Assembly: GCF_002994635.1 (NCBI RefSeq)
Contig: NZ_PVNL01000097.1
Coordinates: forward strand, 1 to 64,000
DNA length: 64,000 nt
Source: Enhygromyxa salina
Lineage (GTDB): Bacteria; Myxococcota_A; Polyangia; Nannocystales; Nannocystaceae
Reading direction: 5' to 3'
A program made the translations under genes and the position numbers. The notes below the pieces were generated by a model. The model was not told where the DNA came from. It did no database searches and was given only the letters and a program-made list of their open reading frames with translations. Shown piece after piece: positions 33,821 to 42,297 of the stretch (positions are counted from its first letter, which is position 1; each line of letters begins with the position of its first letter).

Positions 33821-35263
33821 CTAGAACGGTCGCAGTTGTGACCAGGCGACCTGAGCGACCACACCCACCTTGGTCCCAGCGAGCCCAACCGCGCCCTGGA
33901 CCTGGCGCAGGCGATCACTCACGGGAAAATGCAGCGCGTGGCGAGGTGCAAAACTGGACGCGAGCACGTGGTGGGCGGTCTTGAGGTACTCTGCGAGGAA
34001 GATCCGGGGCCGGCGCTCGGCGCAGGCGAGCAGGGCCAGCGAGCGGACCCGCTGGCGCTCACCACTGCGCCAGTACCTGAACAGCGCGCGACGAATTCCG
34101 CGCGCTCCCTCACCCTCGCCCCGAAAGGCCTCGAAGATCGAGTCGGCGAGGGCCTGACGGGTGGGCACGTAGCGGTCGTGCTCGATCCGGTAGCGGCGCA
34201 GGCTGCCGTCGTCGAGCCAGGGCTGATCCGCGCTGACATCGGCCCGGCGCCGGGCTTCGCGGGCCAAGTACTTGGCGTCGAGCAGGCCCATCGTCATGCC
34301 GCTCGCGGTGATCGGGTGAGAGCAGCCCGCGGCGTCACCGACCAGCGCCAGGCCCGGGGCCGTGGCCGGGGGCGCGGGGAGGTTGAAGGTCGGAGCCAGC
34401 TCGAGCGGTCCTTTGTGGCGATGCAGCGCGTCGGCGACAGACTCGGCCAGCGGCCCGGGCAGATACGGCAAGAACGCGTCGATCAGATAGCGGGAGAGAT
34501 CCGCCCCTTTGGCGGGGAGCGCGTGGGGTAGGTCAAAGGTCAGGCGAAAGCTGAGCTGACCGTCGTCGCGGGAGATCGGGTAGCAGAGCATCGGCCCGGG
34601 CCCGCCCAGGATCACGTTGGCGTGCAAGGGGTGGCGCAGCTTGGCGCCCGTCACCTCCAGGCCAGCCGTGAAGCCGAGGGTCTGCCGGCCATCGGGCACG
34701 CCAGCGAGCTTTCGCACGGTGCTGGCCTTGCCGTCGGCGGCGACGACGAGATCGCAGCGGATCCGCAGCTCGCCCTCGGTCCCGGTCAGGACCACGCCGC
34801 AGGTGCGCTCGCCGTCACGCAGGAGGTCGACGACCCGCCAGCCCTCGAGCAGCGTGACCTGCTCGCGGTCGCGCAGGGTCTGACGCATGACGCGAACCAG
34901 GGTCTTGTGGTGGACCGACAGCCCGCGCGGGCGCTCGCCGGGGATCGACGCGTAGTCCAGGACCACCGGGTCGTCTTGCTCGCCGCTCTGCGTGACCACG
35001 AAGCCGTCGACATCGACCGCACCCGCGGCGACCAGCCGATTGTAGAAGCCCAGGTCATCGAGCACCTGCGCGCCGCGGGGGTGGATGAACTCGCCAGAGA
35101 AACGCGGCGACACGCCGCGGTGCAGATCGACCACGAGGATCGAGCGACGGCGGCGTTGGTCGGCCCGCGCGAGCGCCTGGGCCAGCGCGCAGCCAGCCAG
35201 CCCGGCGCCGACGATGACGACGTCGTAGCGGTCCGCGATCGCGGGGTGCCCCTCGGCGTTCAT
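33821..35263 (-). CDS. FAD-dependent monooxygenase, squalene epoxidase-like
   Basis: A 480-residue flavoprotein. The dinucleotide motif is VVIVGAGLAGCALAQALA; RFSGEFIHPRGAQVL resembles the GELLQPGG segment of squalene monooxygenases, CDLVVAADGKASTVRKL is the DG motif, and LALVGDAAGCSHPITASGMTMGLLDA is the GD motif in squalene epoxidase style. It overlaps the upstream cyclase-like gene by ATGA. The pairing suggests oxidation of a triterpenoid or other isoprenoid. Other FAD hydroxylases (geranylgeranyl reductase group) cannot be excluded. Confidence 0.75.
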   Translation of the reverse strand: MNAEGHPAIADRYDVVIVGAGLAGCALAQALARADQRRRRSILVVDLHRGVSPRFSGEFIHPRGAQVLDDLGFYNRLVAAGAVDVDGFVVTQSGEQDDPVVLDYASIPGERPRGLSVHHKTLVRVMRQTLRDREQVTLLEGWRVVDLLRDGERTCGVVLTGTEGELRIRCDLVVAADGKASTVRKLAGVPDGRQTLGFTAGLEVTGAKLRHPLHANVILGGPGPMLCYPISRDDGQLSFRLTFDLPHALPAKGADLSRYLIDAFLPYLPGPLAESVADALHRHKGPLELAPTFNLPAPPATAPGLALVGDAAGCSHPITASGMTMGLLDAKYLAREARRRADVSADQPWLDDGSLRRYRIEHDRYVPTRQALADSIFEAFRGEGEGARGIRRALFRYWRSGERQRVRSLALLACAERRPRIFLAEYLKTAHHVLASSFAPRHALHFPVSDRLRQVQGAVGLAGTKVGVVAQVAWSQLRPF

Positions 35264-37161
35264 GCGAGCTGACCGACCTCACGGCGAAAGCTGGACAGGG
35301 CCGCGTGGATCGCCCGTGCCCCCGCGCTGGGGTCTCGCAGCCGCGGCGACAGGCCGTAGCCTGGCAGCTCGGTGTCGGGCAGGTTCGGACCGTCGCTGGC
35401 GATCGCGCCGACCCGGCCAACCAGGTTACGCGCGGCTCGCTGGGCCTGCGCACACGGATCGCCCACGGCGATCAACGCGAGCAGGGCGCGGGCGGTCGAG
35501 AGCTCGTCGCCGAAGCTGCCGTCCTCCCGCTGCTTGGTCCGCAGCTGCTGCTCGCAGGCCTTGCGCAGCGGGTGATCGGCGACGCACTGGACCACCGTCG
35601 CGCGCACGACCTCGGCCAGCGTCGCGACCGACCACGCGTGACCGTGGCGCGCGTGGGTTCGCTCGAGCCACGCACACGCGGCGGCGATCCGATCGTCCTC
35701 GCGGCGCCAGCCGAGCACGGCCAGCTCACGCAGGACCATGGCCGTCAGGACCACGCGGGCCTCGTCGTCGGTGCCGCCGAGGTTGAGCTGCTCGGCGTCG
35801 CGCCACGGCAGCTGGGACAGCGGGACCGTGGCCTCGCCTCGCTCGAACCGGGCGAACGAGCCATCGGGCTCTTGCATCGCAAGCACGATCTCGGCCGCGC
35901 GGCGGAGGCTGGCTCGGGTCGCGGGGGTCCGCGTACCGCGGAGCGCGTGCAAGATGGTGCAGGTCGTGCGCAGATCGAGGTGCGCGTCGGCGTCGGCCTC
36001 GGCCGACCAGCCCCCGATCGGGGCGTCGGCGCGGCGCTGCCAGGGGCCGGCGCTGGTGAGCTCGGCGGCGAGCAGTCGCTCGTGCACGCCCGCGATCCCA
36101 GCCGCGACACCGAGGCCGGCGACCTTCGCGAGCGGACGCCCGGTCAGGCCTTGCGCGAGCACTCGCCCGGACGCGGAGACCTCGACGGTTCCCCGAGCGC
36201 GGCGCAGGTAGTCGAGCCCCGAGCGAACCCGGGGATCGTCGCTGGTGACCCCGGCCACGCGCAGCGCCATCAGGCTGTAGATCGTGGGTCGGGTCGAGAA
36301 CCACCCGCCGTGGGCCTGCTGCGCGTCCTCGATCCATCGCCGCGCCCGCCCGAGCGAGCGCCGACGAACGACGCCGCGCGGCAGCTTGCGCCCCAGTCGG
36401 ATCGAGGTGTCGAAGGCCTGCAACAGATCTCCGGCCAACCCCGGGCGCGTGAGCCTAGGCGGGATCGCTGCGTCGTCGCGGTTGTAGAGCAGCAGCTCGG
36501 CGGCGTCGTACAGGTGGATCCGGGCCGGGCCCGACGCCAGCAAGTGCAGCGCGGTGACCATCTGCCGGGCCCACGGCGACAGCCGGGCCGGCGACAGCCG
36601 GGCGAACTCCGGGAGCAAGTACAGCTCCGAGGGGACCGAGGGGACCCAGTCCCACTCGACCGTGCCGGCCATCGCGAGCCACAGCCGCACGCTCAGGTTG
36701 GCCTGTCGGGCGCCACCGAGCTCGTGGATCACGCGCAGCGCGCGGACGAGGTCCTCGGCGTCGGGATCATCACCAGCTTGAACTCGGGCCCAGTAGCCCA
36801 GGCAGGTGAGCGAGACGTCGGGCTCACCCTTGGCGTCGCGCCAGCTGCCATCTTGGTGCTGTTGGCTACGGATCCACGCGAGCAAGCCCTGGCGCTCGAC
36901 CTCGGTCAGATCGTGGAACAGCGCGTCGGCCAGCAGGACTTCGCAGCTCGGCCCGACGTCGGGGATCTCGGCCAGCCACGGCTGCGGCTGGTGCAGGCGG
37001 GCCCACCACGTCTGACACCACGCTTGGCTGCGGGCGAGGGCGGCGTCGAGCGGACCCCCAGCGGTCACTGGCTCACACCGCCAGCGTGGGGCGCTACGGA
37101 CACGTGGCGTCGCCCGACGAACGGTGTCGAGCACCTGGGAAGTAGAGGTCTGATCAAGCAT
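35260..37161 (-). CDS. Squalene-hopene cyclase-like protein with non-canonical DXDD site
   Basis: A 633-residue alpha-alpha-barrel protein of the squalene cyclase family; the length equals that of bacterial squalene-hopene cyclases. QW repeats are present (QQHQDGSW, AQQAHGGW, MQEPDGSF, KQREDGSF), and ARQANLSVRLWLAMAGTVEWDWVPSVPSELYLLPE follows the family closely. Where cyclases have the acid D-x-D-D, near residue 390, this protein reads HLDLRTT, so the proton donor seems lost. It may use another acid, bind lipid without cyclising it, or have a new activity. ATG 37161 is used; a GTG at 37263 would add unrelated sequence. Next to it is the FAD monooxygenase gene (ATGA overlap). Confidence 0.72.
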   Translation of the reverse strand: MLDQTSTSQVLDTVRRATPRVRSAPRWRCEPVTAGGPLDAALARSQAWCQTWWARLHQPQPWLAEIPDVGPSCEVLLADALFHDLTEVERQGLLAWIRSQQHQDGSWRDAKGEPDVSLTCLGYWARVQAGDDPDAEDLVRALRVIHELGGARQANLSVRLWLAMAGTVEWDWVPSVPSELYLLPEFARLSPARLSPWARQMVTALHLLASGPARIHLYDAAELLLYNRDDAAIPPRLTRPGLAGDLLQAFDTSIRLGRKLPRGVVRRRSLGRARRWIEDAQQAHGGWFSTRPTIYSLMALRVAGVTSDDPRVRSGLDYLRRARGTVEVSASGRVLAQGLTGRPLAKVAGLGVAAGIAGVHERLLAAELTSAGPWQRRADAPIGGWSAEADADAHLDLRTTCTILHALRGTRTPATRASLRRAAEIVLAMQEPDGSFARFERGEATVPLSQLPWRDAEQLNLGGTDDEARVVLTAMVLRELAVLGWRREDDRIAAACAWLERTHARHGHAWSVATLAEVVRATVVQCVADHPLRKACEQQLRTKQREDGSFGDELSTARALLALIAVGDPCAQAQRAARNLVGRVGAIASDGPNLPDTELPGYGLSPRLRDPSAGARAIHAALSSFRREVGQLA

Positions 37162-37385
37162 GTCTGCAACGGCGTAGTGCGCGCTAATTGCAGACGAGCA
37201 TACACGTGTGGACCTCCCGTCCCGGTGACGCCAGTCACAGCTCCGGTGTGTCAAAAGTGCCACAGATGCCCGCGTAAGGCCATCTAGATGCGTTTTTCAA
37301 TTTGCAGTGCCAGCCCTTGCGCACCTATTTGGAAGGTTGGGGTTGGGCTTGCTCGATGCGTGTGCCCTCTGCCACACTCCCACAA

Positions 37386-37997
37386 ATGCGTCGCACGAAG
37401 ACCGCGCTCACGTTCGCTGCCGCCCTGCTGGGCCTGACCACGCTCGGGAGTTGCACAGAGCCAGAGCCCGAGAACTTCGCCACGATCCGAATCGAGATGT
37501 CGCCGACCAACGGCACCACCGAACTGTTCGCTGGGACCACGGAGATCACGGCGACCGTGCAGTACGAGACCTGCCTGCAAGACTTCTACCTGGTGCGCCA
37601 ACCCACCTTTCAAAAGGACGGCACCGACGGCGCGCCCGTGTTCGCCGACTTCGAGGATCGCCTGTGCAGCGACTTCATGGACATCCCCGATTGCGAGGTC
37701 ACCGAGATCAAGCAGAACTTGATCGACGCGAACCAGGTGTACAGCTTGGCGGTCACCTTCAAGATCAACGACCCGTCGACCTTGCCCTACCGCGAGCTGC
37801 ACATCGGTCCGCTCCCGGTCGAGGCCTTCGCGGGTTGCGACTCTGGCCAGGGCCCAAGCGTCGAGCTGCGGCAGTCCGGGCTGATCGGCAAGAACTCGGC
37901 CGGCACCCAGATCTGGCGGATCGGCGCGCTGCCGGGCACCAATATCGCGGTCGCCAACCAGGGTGCGCCGCTACGCGTCGACCTCGTCGCCAACTGA
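37386..37997 (+). CDS. Hypothetical lipoprotein
   Basis: A 203-residue exported lipoprotein: signal RRTKTALTFAAALLGLTTLGSC with a lipobox (TLGSC). The mature part is beta-rich (FATIRIEMSPTNGTTELFAGTTEITATV) with six cysteines. No family is recognised. The next gene begins within its stop codon (CTGA), so the two are probably one operon. Confidence 0.7.
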   Translation: MRRTKTALTFAAALLGLTTLGSCTEPEPENFATIRIEMSPTNGTTELFAGTTEITATVQYETCLQDFYLVRQPTFQKDGTDGAPVFADFEDRLCSDFMDIPDCEVTEIKQNLIDANQVYSLAVTFKINDPSTLPYRELHIGPLPVEAFAGCDSGQGPSVELRQSGLIGKNSAGTQIWRIGALPGTNIAVANQGAPLRVDLVAN

Positions 37998-38689
37998 CGC
38001 TGCTCGCCCTGCTGCTGACCGGGTGCTTGTCACGGCAGACCGGTGATCAGCAGGAGGTCGCGCCAGATACCACCCAGACCGAGGCCGCGCGTGGGCCTCG
38101 GTGTGAGGGGAGTTCGGAGCAGGCGATCGCGCAGCTGAGCGCGCGACCGGAAGCGGGGGACTGCGGCCTGGTGCTCGAGCACGACGCCGAGGGCGAGCGG
38201 CAGCTGATCGTCCGAGCGCTCCCGCGCGAAGGCGAGGCCGAGCAGGCCCCGCTCGCTCGCGGTCTCGCGCCCGAGGCCTGCGGATCCGCGCTCGAGCTGT
38301 GCGAGCTGTCTGGCATCAGCGACGAGCTCGGCCCGATCGTGCTCGCCAGCGTGCGCGGCCACGAGAGCGAGATGCCGATCCAGGTCTATCTCGGGTGGGT
38401 CGCCGACGATCGCCTCGTGTTCGCGCAGACCTGGTACGGCCTGAGCTCGGTCATGGATCACACCCGGATCGGACCCCCATGGGTGCTGGCCCCGTTCGAC
38501 TGCGAAGGCCAGCTCATGTTGCTGCCCGCCGGCCGCCTCCCCGAGGCCAAGGTCGAGGCCCCCGCCGCCGGCCTCGTCGCGATCGCCGGCCAATGGACGA
38601 TCAGCGAGGACGGCCACGCCACGCCACCGACCGAGGCGGCGACCCAAGATCCCACCAACTGCCGCCCACTGATCCCCGCGCTACCCTGA
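37994..38689 (+). CDS. Hypothetical lipoprotein, probable CTG start
   Basis: A 231-residue lipoprotein with a hydrophobic stretch TLLALLLTGC forming the lipobox at its very N-terminus. No ATG, GTG or TTG lies in frame near this signal; a CTG at 37994 overlaps the stop of the upstream gene as CTGA, the same geometry as the ATGA couplings elsewhere in this window. The mature part has paired cysteines (ACGSALELCEL, FDCEGQL) and no recognised domain. If CTG is not used, the gene may be frameshifted at its 5' end. Confidence 0.6.
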   Translation: MTLLALLLTGCLSRQTGDQQEVAPDTTQTEAARGPRCEGSSEQAIAQLSARPEAGDCGLVLEHDAEGERQLIVRALPREGEAEQAPLARGLAPEACGSALELCELSGISDELGPIVLASVRGHESEMPIQVYLGWVADDRLVFAQTWYGLSSVMDHTRIGPPWVLAPFDCEGQLMLLPAGRLPEAKVEAPAAGLVAIAGQWTISEDGHATPPTEAATQDPTNCRPLIPALP

Positions 38690-38734
38690 GCGGCTATCAC
38701 CCGCCGCAGCGCAGCACCATCTCCGTCGGGTTTA

Positions 38735-38751
38735 GCCCCCTCCCAGGGGGC
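38735..38751 (+). terminator. Terminator-like GC hairpin after the lipoprotein genes
   Basis: GCCCCCT-CCC-AGGGGGC forms a perfect 7-bp stem with a 3-nt loop, 46 nt after the stop of the lipoprotein gene. No U-tract follows, so termination efficiency is uncertain. Confidence 0.45.
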
Positions 38752-38778
38752 CAATCACACCATCGCGCACAAATTAAC

Positions 38779-39128
38779 CAGCCCATCGAGGGAGCGCGAG
38801 CGACCGACCGGCCGCAAGGCCGTGCATGGCAAAGTGCAGGACGCCTGTGGGGGTCTATTATAGCCCCAGCCCATCGAGGGAGCGCGAGCGACCGACCGGC
38901 CGCAAGGCCGTGCATGGCAAAGTGCAGGACGCCTGTGGGGGTCTATTATAGCCCCAGCCCATCGAGGGAGCGCGAGCGACCGACCGGCCGCGAGGCCGTG
39001 CATGGCAAAGTGCAGGACGCCTGTGGGGGTCTATTATAGCCCCCAGCCCATCGAGGGAGCGAGAGCGACCGACCGGCCGCGAGGCCGTGCATGGCAAAGT
39101 GCAGGACGCCTGTGGGGGTCTATTATTG
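38779..39128 (+). repeat. Four tandem 88-bp repeats with RNA-like hairpins
   Basis: Units start at 38779, 38867, 38955 and 39044 (periods 88, 88 and 89). Each plus-strand unit can fold three stems: CGGCC-GCAA-GGCCG, CAGG-ACG-CCTG, and GGGG-(T)-CTA-TTA-TAG-CCCC. In units 3 and 4 the first loop changes from GCAA to GCGA; both are GNRA tetraloops, and only on the plus strand. No unique spacers separate units, so it is not CRISPR. The last unit ends inside the stop codon of the convergent gene. Confidence 0.88.
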
Positions 39129-39944
39129 CGGGACGTAGCAGGCGCCCACGTTCTCGAGGCCCGGCTGGGGATCGAGGGGGATCTCGCCGCAGACCATCGG
39201 CGACTGGCACGTGTCGGCGTCGGCGAGGTCGCAAAGGGCGGTGCAGCAGCTGGGCTCGGTGCAGTCCGGGATGATGCCGCCGGTCTCGCACACGAAGCCC
39301 TCGGCGCAGCCCGAGTCGTTGACGCTGTTGCAGGGCTCGGAGGTCGAGCCGACGTCGCCCATGCCCGGGTACTGACACACGAAGTTGGACTGGCGGACCC
39401 GCTGGCACACCTGCAGGTCGGGGCACAGGGGCGCGAGCGGATCGCAGATCGCAGCGCACACGGGGACCTGCAAGCCCGGCGGAGTGCCGCACAGGGCAAA
39501 CTCGCAGTCGTCGTCCACGCCACACAGCTCGAGGCACAGACCCATCGGGCTGTCGGGGGTGTTGGGGATGCAGGTGTGCCCGGCCGGACATTGGTCTTGA
39601 CCGGTGCCGGGCGCGGGCGTGCACGGATCGAAGGGGAGCAGCGCGCCGTCGTCGGGGACGCAGTCGTAGATCGGCACGCTGGTCGACGTGAGCACCGTGC
39701 ACTTTTGACCGTCGGGGCAGGGGGCGGGCTCGCTCGGATCGCAGTTGAACGTGGGGTCGCCGGTGGTGTTGGTGTTGGTGTCGCTGGTCGGGTCGCCGTC
39801 GCCAGGATCGCCGTCGCCGTCGCCGTCGCCCGCGCTGCCGGTCTCGGGTTGCTCGTCGCCGGCCTCGCTGCCCGTGGTCTGGCACCCGAACGAGACGGTG
39901 AGGAGCGAGAGCAGCAAGAACGGGGCGGAGGTCGAGCGGAGCAT
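39123..39944 (-). CDS. Cys-rich secreted lipoprotein
   Basis: A 273-residue lipoprotein: signal ending TVSFGC, then a Gly-Asp/Asn-Thr linker (residues 25-65), and a mature region with over 20 cysteines in CPDGQKC/CPAGHTC/CEFALC-like units, spaced as in small disulfide-rich or EGF-like modules of secreted myxobacterial proteins. Function unknown. Its stop codon lies within the last 88-bp repeat unit, so the array borders directly on the gene. Confidence 0.78.
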   Translation of the reverse strand: MLRSTSAPFLLLSLLTVSFGCQTTGSEAGDEQPETGSAGDGDGDGDPGDGDPTSDTNTNTTGDPTFNCDPSEPAPCPDGQKCTVLTSTSVPIYDCVPDDGALLPFDPCTPAPGTGQDQCPAGHTCIPNTPDSPMGLCLELCGVDDDCEFALCGTPPGLQVPVCAAICDPLAPLCPDLQVCQRVRQSNFVCQYPGMGDVGSTSEPCNSVNDSGCAEGFVCETGGIIPDCTEPSCCTALCDLADADTCQSPMVCGEIPLDPQPGLENVGACYVPQ

Positions 39945-40038
39945 CGGTGAGGCCAACGGCGTCGGGGAACGACGCTTTCGTCGGCAGCTTAGCAGGCCGG
40001 CGGCCCTGCGTGCCGGGCCGAGCTGGTAGCCTGTGCGC

Positions 40039-41145
40039 GTGATCGAAGCGGGCCGCCTCGGTGTTTGCGCGGGGATGCTGCCCGTGTGGTGCTGCGTGTT
40101 GCTCGCCTGTGGTGGGCGCGAGCGTCCGGACGAGCGAGCGAGCGAGCGGACCGCGAGCAACCCGGCGTCCTCGAGCGCGGCGCCCGTGCCCCCGTCGCTC
40201 GCCGTTGGCGAGCTCGCGGTCATCGCCGAAGAGGCCGACCTGTTCGCGGGCCCGGATGACCGCGGGCTGCGGTTCGCGGTGCCGCTCAATCGCTCCTCGG
40301 ATCTCACAGCTGGGCACGTCGTCGAAGTCGTCGAGATCCGGGGCGAGTTCATCGGCGTCCGGACTCACGACGGCGCGCTCGCGCGTCAGTGCGCGGGGAG
40401 CTTTGGGATCGAGGCCGAGCTCGAGCTGCGATTTTGGGTCACGCGCGGCTCGCTGCGCACGGTGCTGCGCCGTGCGGCGCGGGTCGACTTCGACGATGGA
40501 ACCAGCGTCGCGCTGGTCGCTGGGGTGCCGCTCAGTCGCTTCGAAGATCGGATCAGCGCCCACGTCGGCGGGCTCAAGCTGCCGATCGAGCTCGACGCGG
40601 ACCTGCTCGGGCTCGGCTTCTCTCCGACGGCGGCGGCGGGCGCACCGTCGAGCAGTTGGGCGCACGGGACGATCCCCTGGCCCGCGCTGGCCGAGCTTCG
40701 CTACGGCGAGCACAGCGTCCAAGCTCGCGGCGGCGCGTTCACCTGGGCCGTCGCGCAGCGGACCGCTGGCGACGCCGTGCTGCTGAGCTTCGCCAACCCC
40801 TGCGGCCGGTTCGAGCTGCGCTCGCAACCCCAGGCGCAGGTGCCCGAGCCGCCGCGCCCCGAGGTGATCGATCTCGACAAGGCGCGTCGGGCTGCCGGGA
40901 TCAGCTTGTTGCAAGCGGGGGTCCCAGCGGATCCGTGCGAGCGCTGGGAGCTGGCCGCCGACACCCCGCTCGAGTGGACCGACGGCAGCGAGGCCGGCCG
41001 TGCGCGCGCGCAGCTCAGCATGTCGCGGGCGCCCGTGGTGCTGGCGCCCGATGATCCGCGGCTGTGTTTTGACGCGGTCCCCGGGCTCGCGGTGTGCAGC
41101 GCCGCCGCGGCCGTGACTCGCGGCGTCGACCCCAATTGCGAGTGA
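40039..41145 (+). CDS. Hypothetical lipoprotein
   Basis: A 368-residue protein with a lipobox (VLLACGG) and a Ser/Ala/Pro-rich linker. The mature part has a beta-rich region (VGELAVIAEEADLFAGPDDRGLRF and VVEVVEIRGEFIGVRT) that could be an SH3-like fold; no family assignment is possible. A TAGCCT box is 6 nt before the GTG at 40039, which is preferred to the GTG at 40033. It converges on the HEPN-like gene with 3 bp between them. Confidence 0.65.
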   Translation: MIEAGRLGVCAGMLPVWCCVLLACGGRERPDERASERTASNPASSSAAPVPPSLAVGELAVIAEEADLFAGPDDRGLRFAVPLNRSSDLTAGHVVEVVEIRGEFIGVRTHDGALARQCAGSFGIEAELELRFWVTRGSLRTVLRRAARVDFDDGTSVALVAGVPLSRFEDRISAHVGGLKLPIELDADLLGLGFSPTAAAGAPSSSWAHGTIPWPALAELRYGEHSVQARGGAFTWAVAQRTAGDAVLLSFANPCGRFELRSQPQAQVPEPPRPEVIDLDKARRAAGISLLQAGVPADPCERWELAADTPLEWTDGSEAGRARAQLSMSRAPVVLAPDDPRLCFDAVPGLAVCSAAAAVTRGVDPNCE

Positions 41146-41148
41146 GAC

Positions 41149-41604
41149 TCAGGCTTGGATGACAGCCGCGCACGCGCGCACGAGCTCGGTCGCGGTGTCC
41201 AGGGCCACGCCCGCGGCCTCGTCTTTGCTGCGCGCGAGCCGAACCAACCCCGTGGGCGGCATCACCGAGATCTGCAGCAGCGCGCGGCAACGCTGGCGCT
41301 GCTCGAGCTCGAACGGCTCCCCGGCGTCTGGGTCTGACTCATCCACGCTCGTCGCGAGGGCGCGAAGGTGATCGATGTAGCTGCGCCCCCACGCCGTCTC
41401 GCAGCGCTCGCGCGACCAGCCGCGGCTGGCGAGCGCGACCAACGTGGCGTTGAGGGCCATGCCCGCGGCCCGGCGCGCGTGGGTGACCGCGGTTCGCCGC
41501 GAGCCGAGCTGCGCGCGACCCTGCTCGAGCTCGTGATCGGCCGCCGCGAGCCAGCCGTCCGCGTCGAGCCGCCACAGCCAGTGCTTGGGGTCTCGCGCGC
41601 TCAT
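41149..41604 (-). CDS. HEPN-like small helical protein
   Basis: A 151-residue, all-helical protein. DADGWLAAADHELEQG followed by RRTAVTHARRAAGMALNATLVALASRG resembles the HEPN fold (helix with H-A-x-x-A-A-x-x-A-L). R-x4-H (RTAVTH) fits the catalytic pattern of HEPN ribonucleases, but the match is short. No nucleotidyltransferase (MNT) antitoxin lies beside it, so a toxin role is not supported by context. Confidence 0.45.
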   Translation of the reverse strand: MSARDPKHWLWRLDADGWLAAADHELEQGRAQLGSRRTAVTHARRAAGMALNATLVALASRGWSRERCETAWGRSYIDHLRALATSVDESDPDAGEPFELEQRQRCRALLQISVMPPTGLVRLARSKDEAAGVALDTATELVRACAAVIQA

Positions 41605-41728
41605 GGAAGTCGCGGAGATCGAGTAATTAGAGGCTGTCGAGCGCCGGTCGACGAGGGCATTGCCCGCCAACCTATACAACAACGCGAGCGCGCGCGGCAG
41701 CGCTAGAATTCCACCGTGGCCGCCGCCC

Positions 41729-42238
41729 TCAGTCCTTGGCGAGCCAGTCGGAGAACGGCCGCAGCTCGATCTGTTCGTCCCGGACCAGCGCCACGTGCTC
41801 CGCGTCGTGCTCATAGCTGACGAGGCCGAGCTCCGGGAACCGACCGCGGTCGCCGACCCGCCGGTCCCCGCCCTGCAGGTACACGAGATCCACGTCTGAT
41901 GTGTTGCGAACCAGGTGCGCGGGTCCGTTCGGAGGAAATCCCACGAAGTCTCCCGCCCGCAGGTCGAGCTCCCGATCGTCGATCTGGACCTTGCCCTGGC
42001 CCGACAGCACGAAGATCCACTCCTCCTGCACGCTGTGCACGTGAAGCGCGAAGCTCTCTTTGCCGGGCGGGACCCGGGCCAGCGACACGCCGAGGTGCGA
42101 CAGACCGGTCTGGTCGCTGAGCCTGGTCATGAAGATCTCGGAGCGCTCGTTCAGCGGGTGGCTCACGTGCATCTCATCGCTGGCACCGAGCTTCGAGGTG
42201 TGTACGACGTAGTCCGTTGGCTGGCGATCGGCGGGCAC
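41729..42238 (-). CDS. Cupin-domain protein
   Basis: A 169-residue cupin. ALHVHSVQEEWIFVLSGQGKVQIDD holds the first metal-binding motif, and LRAGDFVGFPPNGPAHLVRNTSD the second with its histidine. Such proteins are dioxygenases, isomerases or sugar-binding sensors; the activity is unknown. I start at GTG 42238, preceded by TACACT at 7 nt, instead of the upstream in-frame GTG at 42268. It is divergent from the P450 gene, with only 59 bp between the starts. Confidence 0.85.
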   Translation of the reverse strand: MPADRQPTDYVVHTSKLGASDEMHVSHPLNERSEIFMTRLSDQTGLSHLGVSLARVPPGKESFALHVHSVQEEWIFVLSGQGKVQIDDRELDLRAGDFVGFPPNGPAHLVRNTSDVDLVYLQGGDRRVGDRGRFPELGLVSYEHDAEHVALVRDEQIELRPFSDWLAKD

Positions 42239-42245
42239 GGGGCGG

Positions 42246-42251
42246 AGTGTA
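42246..42251 (-). promoter_or_regulatory. -10-like box of the cupin gene
   Basis: TACACT on the minus strand, 7 nt before the GTG at 42238. A TATGGT box at 42285-42290 on the plus strand lies 7 nt before the P450 ATG, so both divergent genes may be leaderless and share a 59-bp control region. Confidence 0.5.
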
Positions 42252-42297
42252 GCAACCTCCACGACCAACCCCCGCGGCTTGGTCTATGGTTTCGGGC

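Noticed and set aside
38779..39128. CRISPR array
   Set aside because: The 88-bp units are contiguous, with no unique spacers and no cas genes.
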